A stretch of DNA of 64,000 nucleotides from Bisporella sp. PMI_857 (GCA_021307315.1 JAJSPD010000069.1:62001-126000), one strand, 5' to 3'; counted from the stretch's first letter, positions 23,550 to 35,737 are shown. Made by a program: numbers and translations. The notes: generated by a model not told the origin, from the letters alone.

Positions 23550-24028
23550 CCTCGTGTTGTGAGTATGGTCAATGCATTTCCGGGGCTGGCGCGAGAGGGA
23601 CAGGTGAAGAAGATCGCGGCCATCTCGAGCGGGTAGTAGATCTGGCATCTGTGGATGAGACTGGGATTTCATGGTTGGAGTGAATTTGGTTGTTGCGAAG
23701 CTTGGTGCCAATTTAGAGAGAGTGAGGAGAACGTCCTAGTTTTGGCGGTTTGCCCCGGAAGTGTGGATACCGACGGGCAGGTTGGGGGTGAATGTAGTTT
23801 GAGAGTGAGACTTCCGGGTTGTGCTGATGTGTAGTTTTGAGTGAGGTTGACACAAAGAGGATGGCAAGTTTGGGTGGTAAGTTTATGAAATATGCGCCAC
23901 ATTTCAAGGGTCCGGTTGCTGCGGAGGAGGCGGGAAGGGATGTGTTGACGGCTGTATATATGGCGAGTTTTGAGAAGAGAAGTGGTAGGAGTTTTGTGAG
24001 CCACATAGGGACGAAGAGACGGATGTAG
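23550..24028 (+). pseudogene. C-terminal half of a decayed SDR oxidoreductase
   Basis: Plus-strand blocks follow the order of a short-chain dehydrogenase. First is NAFPGLAREGQVKKIAAISS (the strand before the active site), then two stop codons. Next comes NLVVAKLGANLE (helix after the catalytic Lys). After a frameshift come ENVLVLAVCPGSVDTDG and last LGGKFMKYAPHFKGPVAAEE and FVSHIGTKRRM with a terminal stop at 24028. The stops, frameshift and loss of the Rossmann N-terminus show a non-functional copy. It is a different SDR subgroup from the relic at 2638-3460: the tail ending in 'FVSHxGxK' fits C-factor-like SDRs. The minus-strand frames over the same bases are shadows. Confidence 0.65.
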
Positions 24029-25451
24029 ATGGTGTGGCTGGAGTATATACTTGAAGTTGCGGAATGAGGGAGAGTCTCGGCTAAAGGAAATCAAGTGCGG
24101 TCAATCTTTGAACTCTAAGGTAAGTATAAGATGAAAAAAGTTGATCTTTCAACGCTCTGATGTTGATAAAAGGAAATTAAGATTGGCATGAGTCCTCTAT
24201 CGATAGATACAGGATTTGAAAAGCAAGCTACTGGTGACTATATTGCGTTCTGGATTATAAATTTTCAAAGGTTCGTGCAATGCAACAAATGCATATCACA
24301 ATAGATTCAGGCAGATCACGTGCCGTAACAGATAATATGGGTGCAAATGTGGAACACATCTCTGATTAGGCACTACGCAAAATAATGAGCAGCATATAGA
24401 TCGTTGAGTCGTGTCTAGTTTGCCAAATATTAGCGGCCGTCTCCTATGCCAATCTCCACGGCCTTCAAGTCTAACTTGGACGTGGTCTTAATGCTGCCCA
24501 GGCACAGACAAAAGATTGAAACTAAGAGAATTGTCAGTGCTGAAAAGCCACAATTATCCTGATCTATCTAGAACCTCATTAAGCCGAATGCTATTCAAAG
24601 TAGGCCACTTCCAGCATGTTAGTGAAAAGGGAGGCAAAAGGAAAGCGGAGATAATATCAAGGATGAAATTATGAACGAGTCAAAAACCAAAACAAAACAT
24701 GTGCTGGCCCTTGTTATAGCAGAGAATAGTCCTTCCTCTATCAAGATGGTTTGAGATAAGAGAATAGAGTAGCATTAAGTGAAATCGATGGCAGATAGCT
24801 ATGGCATCTACTGATCAGCGCGTTGGTCTTTGCTAGTCTCAGTAAGCTAAGGCTGTGCTAAAAATATGACCCAAAATAAAGAAGAGTCTGAATACTCTTT
24901 GAATGGGAGGAAACGAACAAAAAACGAGCCTCAAATCTAGCCAAGAACATAAGTGAGTAATGACATGCTCAGCTGGATCAATCTGTAGGCAACGCCGGTA
25001 GGGCACTGTAGAGCCTGAGAAAATCACAAACGCGTGCACGGGGCAGGGCTGTGTTGGAAATGGCACCTGATCGCTTTATTCATCACCGTCGCTACAGACA
25101 TTGTAAAATATGGCCGTGATAGATGAGCAAAATCGAAAAGGGAAAGAAAAAAAGAGATTCCCGTTCTCACTTAATAAATATATTGATAAGTTGTTTAATA
25201 ATGGCAGTTCAAATTTGATATCAATGTCATGACCAGGCTGCAGAAGGACAACCAACCGGTTCCCTTCGCTAATTGGGCTTAGCGGCTTAGGCCCTGCACT
25301 CCACTACACTGCACTTCTTTACCTTCCACCACCAAAAATCTCCCGTCTCAGTCAATAACCTGCATCTGACTTGGATTCTGATTCTGCGTACAATTCTTTT
25401 CTCCTGTAGAATCAATCAGTCAATCACCCCCAACATTTATACTCTCCAATA
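24029..25451. other. Intergenic region, nothing recognised
   Basis: About 1.4 kb with AT-rich stretches (for example 25140-25210) and no supported gene. It contains the promoter of the deubiquitinase gene. Confidence 0.4.
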
Positions 25452-28400
25452 AAGCTCGATGTTCCAGTTCCTGTCGTGGTCGTAAATTAAAACCCCCCCC
25501 CTCCATTACGTGCAGACTGCCCCCTCTTGCAGCCTTGCTGATTATTACACGTCCACGCCCGCTAACGAAAAACGAGCCTTCCTGTCTTTTTCTCTTCACA
25601 ATAGCATAGCACCAGCATAGCGCCTTCACACTGCCTCCCCACGACGACTCAGAGCTGCAAAGGCAGCTCACATTCACAACGTCTTCCCTCAAGAAAAGAA
25701 AGCTATCTCCCCAACACACCATTGGCAACATAAACAGCGATCACGATATTCCACTTGCTTCAGTCGAGGACCGCGACTCACAATCACCCACTGGCTTGCC
25801 TCGTTTCGACTTCCCTACCGACGAGAGCGGAGCCTCACCTCGCTCATACAACTCGACGGTTCATAATTCGGCCTCATCTCTATCTGTCATCGAAAACAAC
25901 CCCCCATCAGCAGCGAGCTCCCCAAGTGCAGCCTACGCTGGCCTGTCCATCGAAGGCGAGAGAAGCGGTGACCTACCAGGCTCAGATCTGCAAACATATC
26001 CTTTGGCGGCAACCGAACGAGACAGGCGGGGCCAGTCTCCATTGCTTCCGTTCGCACACCGGGCGATCATGGGAGGAGCGGCAGACTTGCCACAACGGTC
26101 GTCATCGCCATTAAAGCGACGAGCTTCCGACTTGGATGCAGAGCCTGAGGTAAAACCTAGCCAGAAGGAGGATGTTGATATGATTGAAACCCCTCAGCCT
26201 GAACAACAGGAGAGTACAGATACCTCAATATCAACACAAACCGCAACCCCAGCAGATGAAGGCTCAGACACAACAGCATCGACTCAAACTACAGGTGATG
26301 ATAGTATTTCAAGTATGCTATTCAAATGGTAATACAGTTTAAGATGCTAATAGATATTTTTTTTAGAGCCACCAATAGATGAGCAGATCAAAATCGTTAC
26401 AAATCTACTTGAGGGAACACGCGAACATCAGATTCATGATGGGCAGGAAGTTTATCTGGTCTCCAGAAGATGGCTGGAGCGTGTGATGTGTAGAGGAACA
26501 ACAGCCCGAGAAAAGAGCAAAGTTGAGCCCGAAGGCGAAATTGGCCCGATCGATAATTCAGATCTTATCCAGGACACGATCAAAGACTGCGACGGCAAAG
26601 ACTTTGTACGGCTGAAGCAGGGTTTGAACGGGGAGTCATTCGAATATTTCCCTGTGGAGATTTGGACCATCATTTTTGGGTGGTATGGAATATTGCGTGG
26701 CACTATACCAATCATTCGGACAGCCCACAATACCAACAACGACAAGTATGGGTTGCCAAATATACAATATGAGCTTCATCCACCCGTTTTCACAATCCAT
26801 CGGCTATGGTCAGAATCCTCTCCAATCAACGTTGCTCAGAAACTCAAAGCACAAAACCCACCTGCCCCTATTACCGTTGTAAGCCGGTCGACAAACTACA
26901 ATAAATTTCTCAAGCAGATCAAGAGTGTTGCGGGCATAGAAATATCACAAAAAGTTAGAGTTTGGAGAGTCCCACGGCTACAGCCCGCCGCTGAGCCAGT
27001 AATCAATGTCCTTACAGCAACACCTCCACCATCAAGGCCCGGCTCGCCAGTACCGGCAACTATCGAGACGAGTGCCCGAGAACCACAAGACTCTTGGACA
27101 GGTCTTTTATTAGATGTAGCAGCCTTTCTTCAGTTAGAGAAGGGGACCGGAAGGGAGCTCATAGAACTTCCTGACCAGACCAACAATGCTAATTATAATG
27201 GCCATAGCGATTTATCCTTTGCGGGCTTAGGTGATAGTCAATCACTAGTGATAGACGAAAACATTGCCGGCGAGAACTTCGTTTCAAACTACGTTGCCAA
27301 GGATAAGAAGGCAGCAAAATCTGGCCGTGGAACCTCAACCCTCTCCACTAGCCAAACAAATAGTGGTCGGAGTAGCCCGGCACCATCAGGCCCTATGACG
27401 CGTGGTCGAACAGGCGCACAAAAATCGGGGCGCACTCCAGGAACTGTTGGACTTAGCAATTTGGGAAACACCTGCTACATGAACTCGGCGCTTCAATGTG
27501 TCCGCAGCGTAGAAGAGTTAACCAAGTACTTTGTGACTGGTGCCAGTGAGGCTGAGATCAACGAGGATAATCCATTGGGCAACCATGGCAATGTTGCACG
27601 TGCATATGGCAAGTTGTTGAAACAGATTTATACTGACAATGCTCCAACTTCTGTAGCGCCACGGGATTTCAAGAGCGTTATCGGAAAATATGCGCCGTCG
27701 TTCTCTGGGTATGGACAGCAAGATTCTCAGGAGTTTCTCGGATTCCTGCTCGACGGCCTTCAAGAAGATCTTAGTCGAGTCAAAAAGAAGCCATATATCG
27801 AGAAGCCAGACTCGACTGACGAAATGATAAATGACCCCGAGGCTATTCGTGAAATGGCTGCCAAAGTTTGGGATATTTCGAAAAAGCGTGACGACTCAGT
27901 TATCGCTGATCTTTTCACGGGAATGTACAAATCAACCCTAGTCTGTCCAATATGTTCGAAAATAAGCATCACTTTTGATCCATTCAACAATTTGACGCTA
28001 CAGTTGCCAATTGAAAGCACCTGGCAGCATACCGTCTTCTACTTTCCCATGAACGACAAGCCGATTCGTATTACAGTCGACATAGACAAGCATGCAAGTA
28101 TTCGTGTCGTGAAGGAATATATTGCAAAAAGGGTCGGGACTTCTGTCGAGCGATTATTCATGACAGAGGTATTTAAATCCAAATTCTATAGACACTTTGA
28201 GGATATCGCAATTGCATCTGAGGACATTGGCGCTCAAGATAACATTGCGGTATTCGAACTGGAGGCGAAGCCAACGAATTGGCCATTGCGCAAAATAAAA
28301 GGCAAGGGAAAATTCTCAAATGATTCGGAAGAAGAGGTTCCTAGCTGGGATGATCCAATGGCTGATCGGCTTCTTGTTCCTGTTTTCTATCGATATCCGA

Positions 28401-30936
28401 ACAATGATCCCAGCCCGCGTTACAGCTTGAAGAAGGATCGCTGGCATAGCGGACAAGTTCCTCATTTTATTATGCTTACCCCAGAAGAGGTGAGTTAAAT
28501 GTTGTGGGATTACTCTTCCCTGATCACTTTTGCTAACAATACTTGTAGGCAAAAGACGAAGATATGATTAGGAGGAAAATCGTCGAGAAAGCCGCAACTC
28601 TTACCACTTTAAACCTCGATGATGAACTGGACACTGACGAAAGCGTGAGTGGTAGCATCGATCCTGATATCGTATTAGCCAATGGCTCCGATGCTTCTGT
28701 GGAAGGCAAAGTGGTAGCTACATCCGTTGATGGTGAAGATGGCTTGGTGGATGTCACGATGAAAGACTCGGCCAATGCGGATACGTCTTCCGAAATTATA
28801 GGAGCTTCAGAATCAAGCGATAGTCCATCGTAAGTTCATATTTTCGATTACTATAGCATAATCTAACTTTCACCAGTGCTTCACCTGGGTTAAACTTCAA
28901 CAAGCGACGGCCCAAGTACATTGAACCAAGTTCCTTCTTACGTCCAGATTTGCAAAACATATTTCAGATTTCGTATTTCCAATCGAAAACTGCATTACCT
29001 ACCGGTTGGTCTGATGTGGATGAGAGCAAGGACTATCCTTTGTTGTCCTCAAGGGCGCCTGAAGTAGAAGAGAAAATCGATGACGCTACTAATATTGGCT
29101 ACGAGAGGACTGGGTCGGAAAGCGATGAGGATGACGAACAACCCACCAGCGCTTTTGGGGTGACACGTATGAATGATGAGGAGTCCAGCGATGAGGATGA
29201 GCTATCGCGTCCAACGCCGCCACCAATCGTAAGTCGTAATTACACACATATGTCATGATGGTCAGGCCCAGATATCTTCTAAGCATCTACTAACGACTCT
29301 CCAGGCTCTTCCCCATCGCAGTAAAATTTCTAGTGCCAGAGTAGGTCAAAGAAAACGTGGTAAACAGTTTATCAAAACTTACTCAAGCAAGGGCAACCAG
29401 CTATATAAAAAAGCTCTAGGAGCTGAGACGCCTCAGGAAATCCCTGAGGGTGGACCACTTGTGCGGCTCGGAGAAGGACTTATCGTAGACTGGAACAGTG
29501 ACGCGTGGGAGACGCTCTTCGGTAGCAATGACCCTGCCGACCCTATGCGTGGTTGTCCAACATACTCCCAGGTGCCTGAGTGGAAAGACCCAGAGCTAAT
29601 CGCTAAGAAAAAGGCTCGAGAGACACGAAGGAAGCATGGTATCACACTTGACGATTGTCTCAACGAGTTCGGCAAGGAGGAGGTTCTTTCGGAACAAGAT
29701 ACTTGGTATTGCCCTCGATGTAAGGAACACCGTAGGGCGACCAAGAAATTCGAGTTATGGAGAACTCCGGATATACTTGTGATGCATCTCAAACGCTTCA
29801 GCTCTAGCGCATATCGACGTGATAAGGTAGACGTCCTGGTCGACTTCCCCATTGATGGCTTAGATCTTTCTTCGCGGGTAATTGAGCATCAGGAAGGAAA
29901 AGAGGAGATTTACGATCTTTTCGCTGTCGATGATCATTGGGGAGGTCTTGGTGGTGGTCATTATACTGCATTTGCAAAAAACTTCAACGATGGTGCATGG
30001 TATGAGTATAATGGTAAGTAAAAATTTTTAAGAAATATGAAAGTAAGCTAACAGCTTTTAGATTCATCTGCCTCGAAGCAGCGCGATACTTCACGAATTG
30101 TTACGGCAAGTGCGTATCTGCTCTTCTACCGTCGCCGTTCCGATAAGCCGCTAGGCGGTCCTCGATTTCAAGAGATCCATAATGTATATGAGAACTCCAC
30201 CGCCGAAGCCTCCGAAGATGATACCGAGTCGGGGGAAGACAGAGGCCTCGTCACAAACTCCTCCCTACGTTTACTGCGTGGGTCGTCGAGCGCCTTGACA
30301 GGAGTAGGAGTAGCTCACCGAGCCACAAGCAGCTTGGGCAGCCAGCTAAAGACAGTGGATAATGCTGATGAGGAGCTGCCTGCGTACGAGAATATTGCAA
30401 TAGATTCCAATCCTATTGCTGACATCGAAATGAATGATGGTTTGCAACTGCAAGAGAGCATCGAAGATGAGGGTGTGGGCCTTGATGATGATAATAGTGG
30501 GGTGGCGAACTATCACAATCCTATGGAGGCCAATTGGGACTGGAGCGCGCTCAACGATCTTAAGAAAGTCAACCGGCCTCCTGGAGCCGGTTCTGAGGAT
30601 GATGGAATTAATTCTGATGTCTTCGACCAAGCATGCAGTGATATTGTGGAGCACAACTCGTCAGCGAGTTCGAGCTCACTACGCAACCGTATGCATGACT
30701 TCAGCAACGCTTCTCCACCACCGGAAGGTGAGTTTGAGGAGCCGACTCCGGTGCCAGATCTTGATACAAGTTTGCTTGCGGATGAACAATTTGGTGGCAT
30801 ATTATCCTCTCTACCACTACATCCTCATGGTGAGATTCTACACGAGAAAGTCAAGCTTATTCCAAGAGACGACGATGATGAGGTTGCCGAAATCCACGTG
30901 GAAGAGGGTGAGGGATTAGATCCCAGCTTGGATTGA
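25452..30936 (+). CDS. ubp12: Ubiquitin carboxyl-terminal hydrolase, Ubp12/USP15 type (about 1.7k aa)
   Basis: In-phase exons: ...-26312, 26367-28489, 28549-28829, 28877-29228, 29305-30013 and 30062-30936 (introns 47-76 nt). Exon two opens with a DUSP domain (IVTNLLEG ... VYLVSRRWLERV). The USP catalytic core begins at GLSNLGNTCYMNSALQC (catalytic Cys near 27473). A long acidic insert separates it from the C-terminal half, which has the zinc-binding CPICSKI and CPRCKEH pairs and the His box LGGGHYTAFAKN (near 29950). It removes ubiquitin from proteins in cytosol and nucleus. The 5' end is unsettled. Coding-like sequence runs in frame back to a TAG at 25607-25609 without an ATG. A possible first exon is 25452-25474, spliced to 25621 in phase, and the first in-frame ATG otherwise is 26069 (product then 1,527 aa). 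Confidence 0.88.
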
Positions 30937-31431
30937 ACAAGTCTTGAGTGGCATATGGTGGACGGTTAAGTTCATCCCGGAGCCAAGATTGCGGCGTTGG
31001 TTGCATGCTATGATATAATATAGCGTGAAGCAGCACGATGATACCACACAATAGATATTGGGCGCGTCATCTGCATACATAAGGGGTCAGGGTATTGTGG
31101 GGGGTGTCGCATTCATGACCAAGAGATGAGAAAGATACGCCGTTTACGATCACAATAGAAGCATGGTTCTAGTATAGATTCCATTAAACGCATTGGGTGC
31201 TGAGGTATAGTGGCCAATCCTGTCACTTTTATCGTCATCTCTTTATCTTCTATTACGTCACTAAGCGAGCATCCTTTGAGTGAAGATCCAAGCGGATATC
31301 TTCACATCTTTTTCTGGCACATAAGTATATTTTCTGATTTAACGGACCTCATAACCAGTTCCTATTAGGATGAAATTAGGAAAACAGAACTGTGTATGCC
31401 TAAAACACCCCAGCACATCACAGCAATGGAC
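30937..31431. other. Convergent intergenic region
   Basis: Lies between the 3' ends of the deubiquitinase and the arabinanase. Nothing is recognised beyond presumed 3' UTRs. Confidence 0.45.
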
Positions 31432-32624
31432 TTACACAGTCGGCCAGCCGCCGGACCAGCCAATAGTGTTCCAGCCAAATTGATACTTTGCATCACTCAG
31501 CCCGATATTCGTGTTAGCTACCATCAAGTTAGCATATTTGTACACATTACATCATCACTTATGTCTCCATCTTATATCATCAAGCCTGGACTTGAAAATA
31601 GCTCCCAAGGAAACCTTAAACTGACCATAATGATAATAAAGCACAGTTCCATAAGTCGGATCTGTAAATATACCCTGCCCACCAGGACCATACACATAGT
31701 CGTGACTAGCCAAAACCGTCGTCCCCTCTCCCGCCGTACAACTCACGCCATTCTTATCGACGAAACCACTGCTCACGCTCGTACTACGACATACCTTGAT
31801 CTGATATTCTGCGCCAGCCGCTGGCTTAGTCGTGTCATACCCGCAGCAGATCCCCTCACTCCAGAACAGGTAGTAGTACCCACTACGGTAGAACATGAAG
31901 CTGCCTTCGCGTGCGTGCGACCCCGAACTTGTATACGAAATTTGGTAAGCGGAGGAGCTGACGGCGGTTCCCGCGCTGTTCATCGGCGCCTGGTAGATAT
32001 CACCCCAAAAGGAGCCAAAGTTCATGTAGTACTTGCCAGATGTGTCGGTGACCAGGTTCGCATCTATGGCGTTGTACGCCTTAGATGACGAAGACGCGAT
32101 GCCGGTCGCGCCATGGTCTGTCCACGACCCGTACTCCATCGTGCCGGACGTCGCATACCCGATAGCGCTATTCTGGCTGCCAAAGGTCGAGACGCTGTAG
32201 TAGAGGATGTAAGTGCTGCCTACCAGGCGGACGTCGGGGGCCTGTATACATTCGAGGGATAAGTTAGTAACCCGCCGCCAATGTCTTCATAATTTTCTAC
32301 TGTTGAACGACTCGGAAACTTGTGGCAGAGTAGTTACAAATGGCTCACCCAGAGATCATCTTTGCCAGCTAAGTTGATGATACTCCCAGCTGGCACAGCA
32401 GCACCTTGGTAGACCCATGGTCCTGTCAAGGCACTAGCCTTCCAGATTCCGATCTTACTTCCCGTGTTGAATTTGAAATAAACACCATCGGCCCGGCGGA
32501 CGATTGCTGGGTCATGGGCCCAACAATCGCCAGAGCAGGCGCCAGGATTTGCGTACGCATTTACGGAGGAGGCTAGCAGAGTCACGGATGTCAGAACAGC
32601 CGTGACGGCTTTGGCGAAGAACAT
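31432..32624 (-). CDS. GH43 endo-arabinanase-like enzyme, secreted (325 aa)
   Basis: Three exons, 32624-32349, 32241-31626 and 31517-31432, join in phase across introns of 107 and 108 nt. Residues 1-25 or so are a signal peptide ([20 protein letters not shown]). The five-bladed beta-propeller of glycoside hydrolase family 43 is evident. [10 protein letters not shown] carries the catalytic base Asp, YNAIDANLV the pKa-modulating Asp, and [20 protein letters not shown] the general-acid Glu. GPGGQGIF and the final [11 protein letters not shown] are also typical of arabinanases. It would hydrolyse alpha-1,5-arabinan side chains of pectin outside the cell. The length equals intact single-domain family members. 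A TATATA sequence about 130 bp upstream (near 32757) may be its promoter. A 230-codon plus-strand frame here is a shadow. Confidence 0.88.
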
Positions 32625-33530
32625 CGCGGGCAGTAGTTGGTAAGTTTATCTCTTTGAGCGCGTTAGGATTCCAAAACTTAGGATGACAATCAGTCAAAAA
32701 TAAGATGGAAATCCCTGTTGCGAACTCATTTTCGGTGCGCTAGGCCACTCCAAAGTATATAAGTTTCGTTTCGTCATTGCCATATCACCAAGGAAGCAGG
32801 ACTGGCGGAAAATCTGCTTTGAGGTTTCTTTCGCCGTCCAATTAAGCATTTTAGTCTCCGCGAACATGGTTGCGAAGGGTTTCTGGAATATTTTCCATAT
32901 AAGTGCCGGTTTCTCTGATTGGTGGATTGACCACCCCAGCTCGATGGATGTGGACGAAACTAACGGTCCTAGAATAGGTGCAGGGTGGTTTTGCGGGGTG
33001 CAGAACACCAGTCGGGTTACTAAAAAGAGTGGGATATACGGGCGGAATTTGTCACGCCTCTCAACCTTTGCCGTCATCAGGCTAGAATCGAGATTCTGCG
33101 TCGAGTGTGACGGCACGCACTCTAACCGCCATGACATATCAGGGCTAAGGGGAGATAATATGACGCTTCTAACTTCCATATGCGCTCCAATGAAATGGCT
33201 AGCCTAGGGGCGAAACTTTGTTTATTCAGCAGCACTGGTATCAGATGACATTTGGATTAAATACAGCTTGAATGTCCTCACAGACAGCTGAGGCTTGATG
33301 CTGGGGACAACTCGGCAATATAGTACCTGATCTATACTTCCATCTATATCGCTACCCTAGCATAACCATCTATACTCAATGTGCTGCATCATAGCTACAT
33401 CTACTGTATTCAAGCTATCCACGCTGCTCTTTTCGTTCTGGAGCCTCGCCGCCACTTATTTCCTTACCGCTTGTCAGCTCTCGAGCTTAACACTCCCACT
33501 GGTATATGAAACGATTGCGTATGTAAGATC
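32625..33530. other. Intergenic region, nothing recognised
   Basis: Divergent frames of 100-160 codons near 32.7-33.2 kb overlap each other on opposite strands, lack domains, and are best explained as chance. The arabinanase promoter lies here. Confidence 0.4.
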
Positions 33531-33996
33531 TCACATTGACCGTGGCCGATCTTTTGGCCACCACTTCTTCTCAAACCGCTCCTCATATTCAAATTCCTTC
33601 ATTTTGGCCACGTAAACTGCCATTGGGCAACAAAAACACATGCTCTCCTTTCCTTCAGGCTTTTTGCTCATTACATGTCCGCATCGGGGGTTCTTGCATA
33701 CGCCGTGTATCTTCATTGCCTTGCTCACTGGTGGTATGCATTCAACGAGCCCTTCGTGGTTGTCTTGGTTGATCGTTTTGGTGAGATCTGAGTCAGTTGT
33801 TCCATTGTTGAGTGGAGATGCAAGGTCTTCAGTAGGGGATTGGAGAATGGGGAAGAACCAGGAGCACTGGAGTTGTTAGCACTGCTCTCTGAGGAATATC
33901 GGGATTAAATACATCGCAGCATATGTAGAGTATGAGCTCTGAGCTCTGAGGTATGGGAATGTAGTAATTCGACGGCGCTAAGTGCCGCCTCTCCAT
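33531..33996 (-). CDS. Small Cys-rich (zinc-ribbon-like) protein, two exons (139 aa)
   Basis: Exons 33996-33913 and 33866-33531 join in phase across a 46-nt intron (donor GTATTT, branch-like GCTAAC, acceptor CCAG). Exon one begins at an ATG and ends in SSELILYICCD. Exon two continues CSWFFPILQ, then an acidic/polar linker, then HGVCKNPRCGHVMSKK and SMCFCCPMAVY, ending with a charged tail (EYEERFEKKWWPKDRP). Three clusters of Cys (CC-D-C, C-x4-C, C-x-CC) suggest zinc binding. I recognise the style of small fungal zinc-ribbon proteins but no named family. The gene stands head-to-head with the one at 34446, and both have a single intron right at the first Cys cluster. The splice model is inferred, but the 84 + 336 nt total is exactly in frame. 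Confidence 0.55.
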
Positions 33997-34445
33997 GCTT
34001 GTTATTTGAGATCAAAACTCTTCTACGCTCTGAAGATCAAATGGATCGTAGAATGAACCCCACGAGGTACCGTCTGTATAAGCTTGAAGAATTGAAGCTG
34101 TAGACAATTCTTGAAGAGCACATGATGTCTTGTTTCAGAGATGGTCATTTCTTTCCTTCCTTTCCATTTGATTCTTCTCAAAGTATGAGACATCTTAATA
34201 CCAGCAGACAATAAGGATAATGGCGTTGGATAGGCTTAGAATATAACAAACCATCGTTGTGATTCATCCCCTGAAAGGCTTTGGCTGTTTCGTAATGCAG
34301 TACTTCTTAGTTATGTTTTAATTCTGACACGCCGATGTTTCGAGGATCTTTGTCCATGATACGAGCGAAATAGTAAAGGAGGACTTAAATACTCAACAAC
34401 CTACCTTGACACGATATCTCAAAACTAGAATTCGACTTTAAAGCC
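33997..34445. promoter_or_regulatory. Divergent promoter region between two small Cys-rich genes
   Basis: The 449 bp between the two opposing ATGs must contain both promoters. No clear TATA box or operator-like repeat stands out. Confidence 0.35.
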
Positions 34446-34818
34446 ATGAATCCCGATCAACATCCAGTATCAAACACACTCCACCGCTCCTCGAGCGAGA
34501 CTAACCTCAACGACGTCTCCTTGGACCCCACCCCAGAACAACACCTTCTCATCTTCCGCAAATGTTGCAACCGCAGAGTATTTTCAACCCTCCCCATCTC
34601 AATCTCATCTCTAACTCGTCGAACAGTGCGCAGCGAAGTTCGGGCTTGAAAACCTTACATGTCCTCTTTGTCGAGATCACATCGTGTTGGAGAGGGGTGG
34701 AGGGCTGGGGGAGCAAAGGTATTTCGAGAATAATGGAGGGAGATATAAACCGGATTGCACGTGTGATGGAATGAGGTTCTACTTTTATATGCCGTGGTTT
34801 TTGAGGAGGAGTATCTAG
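34446..34818 (+). CDS. Small Cys-rich protein, two exons (107 aa)
   Basis: Exons 34446-34577 and 34627-34818 join in phase across a 49-nt intron with donor GTATTT, branch CTAAC and acceptor CAG. The N-terminal part is polar (MNPDQHPVSNTLHRSSSETN). It is followed by HLLIFRKCCNRR, and the intron falls here. Exon two gives CAAKFGLENLTCPLCRDHIV, a Gly-rich stretch, then DCTCDGMRFYFYMPWFL. The CC-x3-C ... CPLC ... C-x-C pattern suggests a small zinc-binding fold, perhaps a degenerate RING or zinc ribbon. No single open frame spans it, so ORF-only methods would miss it. Function is unknown. The matching intron position and donor in the divergent neighbour suggest that the two may be related. Confidence 0.55.
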
Positions 34819-35220
34819 AGACTTGACTATACGGGGCCTAGACAGATTGTATGCAGCTTTCTGAACGTGCATTCTTTGCTCATCATTTGTGTTCGAAAGC
34901 ACGGAATAGAGTGAAAGTTTCAAAGTTTAGGTTGGAAAATTTAGCTGCAAATTTTGGCGCTTCTTGAGCTGGGACAAATCGAATCTTGGTAAACATCGAT
35001 CTCCGTGTTAACTTTTCTTCTCTTCAAACATCGTAGATCTCAGGAGATTTCTCCGAATCATTCGGAAAGACAGAACTCCATTCTCTTGTAAAGAGAAAGA
35101 AGCCAAAAACCTAAGGCAAGTGTCAGAGTTTCCAACATTAGCGAGCCCTTGACTCTTCAAGACTTACCTACTGCTTCTACGACTTTGAATGAATTTGCTT
35201 TGATTCTCCCAATCTACAGA
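34819..35220. other. Intergenic region, nothing recognised
   Basis: Short non-coding tract with no recognisable element. Confidence 0.4.
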
Positions 35221-35737
35221 TCAGCGATAATAAATAAGCAACTGCTCTGTACAGTCGTCCATATTAAGCCTGTCAACGCATTCCCACAAATCCGAGGCTC
35301 GCAATGTTTCTACTTCCAGCAATATACCCGCTTTTCTAAATCTTTGAATATACGGCATCCCCAACGTAGGTGCCGTCAAAACTCCGCCTCCAATACTACC
35401 TACAGGCGTCTCCTCCTTACCAGGTAATGCGGAAGCAGCTTCAACACTCATAAATTGGCTACAGTAGTACATCTCCTTCATATACAAACTTTGTATCCAC
35501 TTTCCTTCCATCTCCAGACTTGGGTGTACCAACAGCTCGGAAAGTCTACTTTTCCGTAACCGCTTTCGCGAGATCATGTCCTGTCCCAGGTAGAGGGAGA
35601 GCTTTCGCAAATAGCCATCTAAATGGCGAGAATGCGAAGAGCAGTAATGCCAGCTGTGTTATAATATGAACAAGTACTTCAAAGAAGGTGTTCGGCGCAG
35701 ATGCGTATTCGTGGAGATGGAAATCCAGGAAAGCCAT
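35221..35737 (-). pseudogene. C-terminal fragment of a saccharopine-dehydrogenase-like oxidoreductase
   Basis: The minus strand starts at an ATG with a membrane-spanning segment (VHIITQLALLLFAFSPFRWLF) followed by KALPLPGTGHDLAKA, the pattern seen near the C-terminus of saccharopine-dehydrogenase-like/trans-acting enoyl-reductase-like proteins. After a frameshift come TFRAVGTPKSGDGRKVDTKF and a stop. After another shift comes IGGGVLTAPTLGMPYIQRFR plus KAGILLEVE, the family's terminal block. The N-terminal Rossmann domain is absent upstream, where only AT-rich, non-coding-like sequence is seen. It is therefore a truncated, frameshifted relic. Family recognition rests on the order and spacing of three short blocks. 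Confidence 0.6.

Noticed and set aside
31396..32088. 230-codon plus-strand frame
   Set aside because: Antisense of the GH43 propeller exon.
32694..33207. Overlapping 161- and 113-codon frames on opposite strands
   Set aside because: No domains, start contexts or codon bias. They lie in the arabinanase upstream region.
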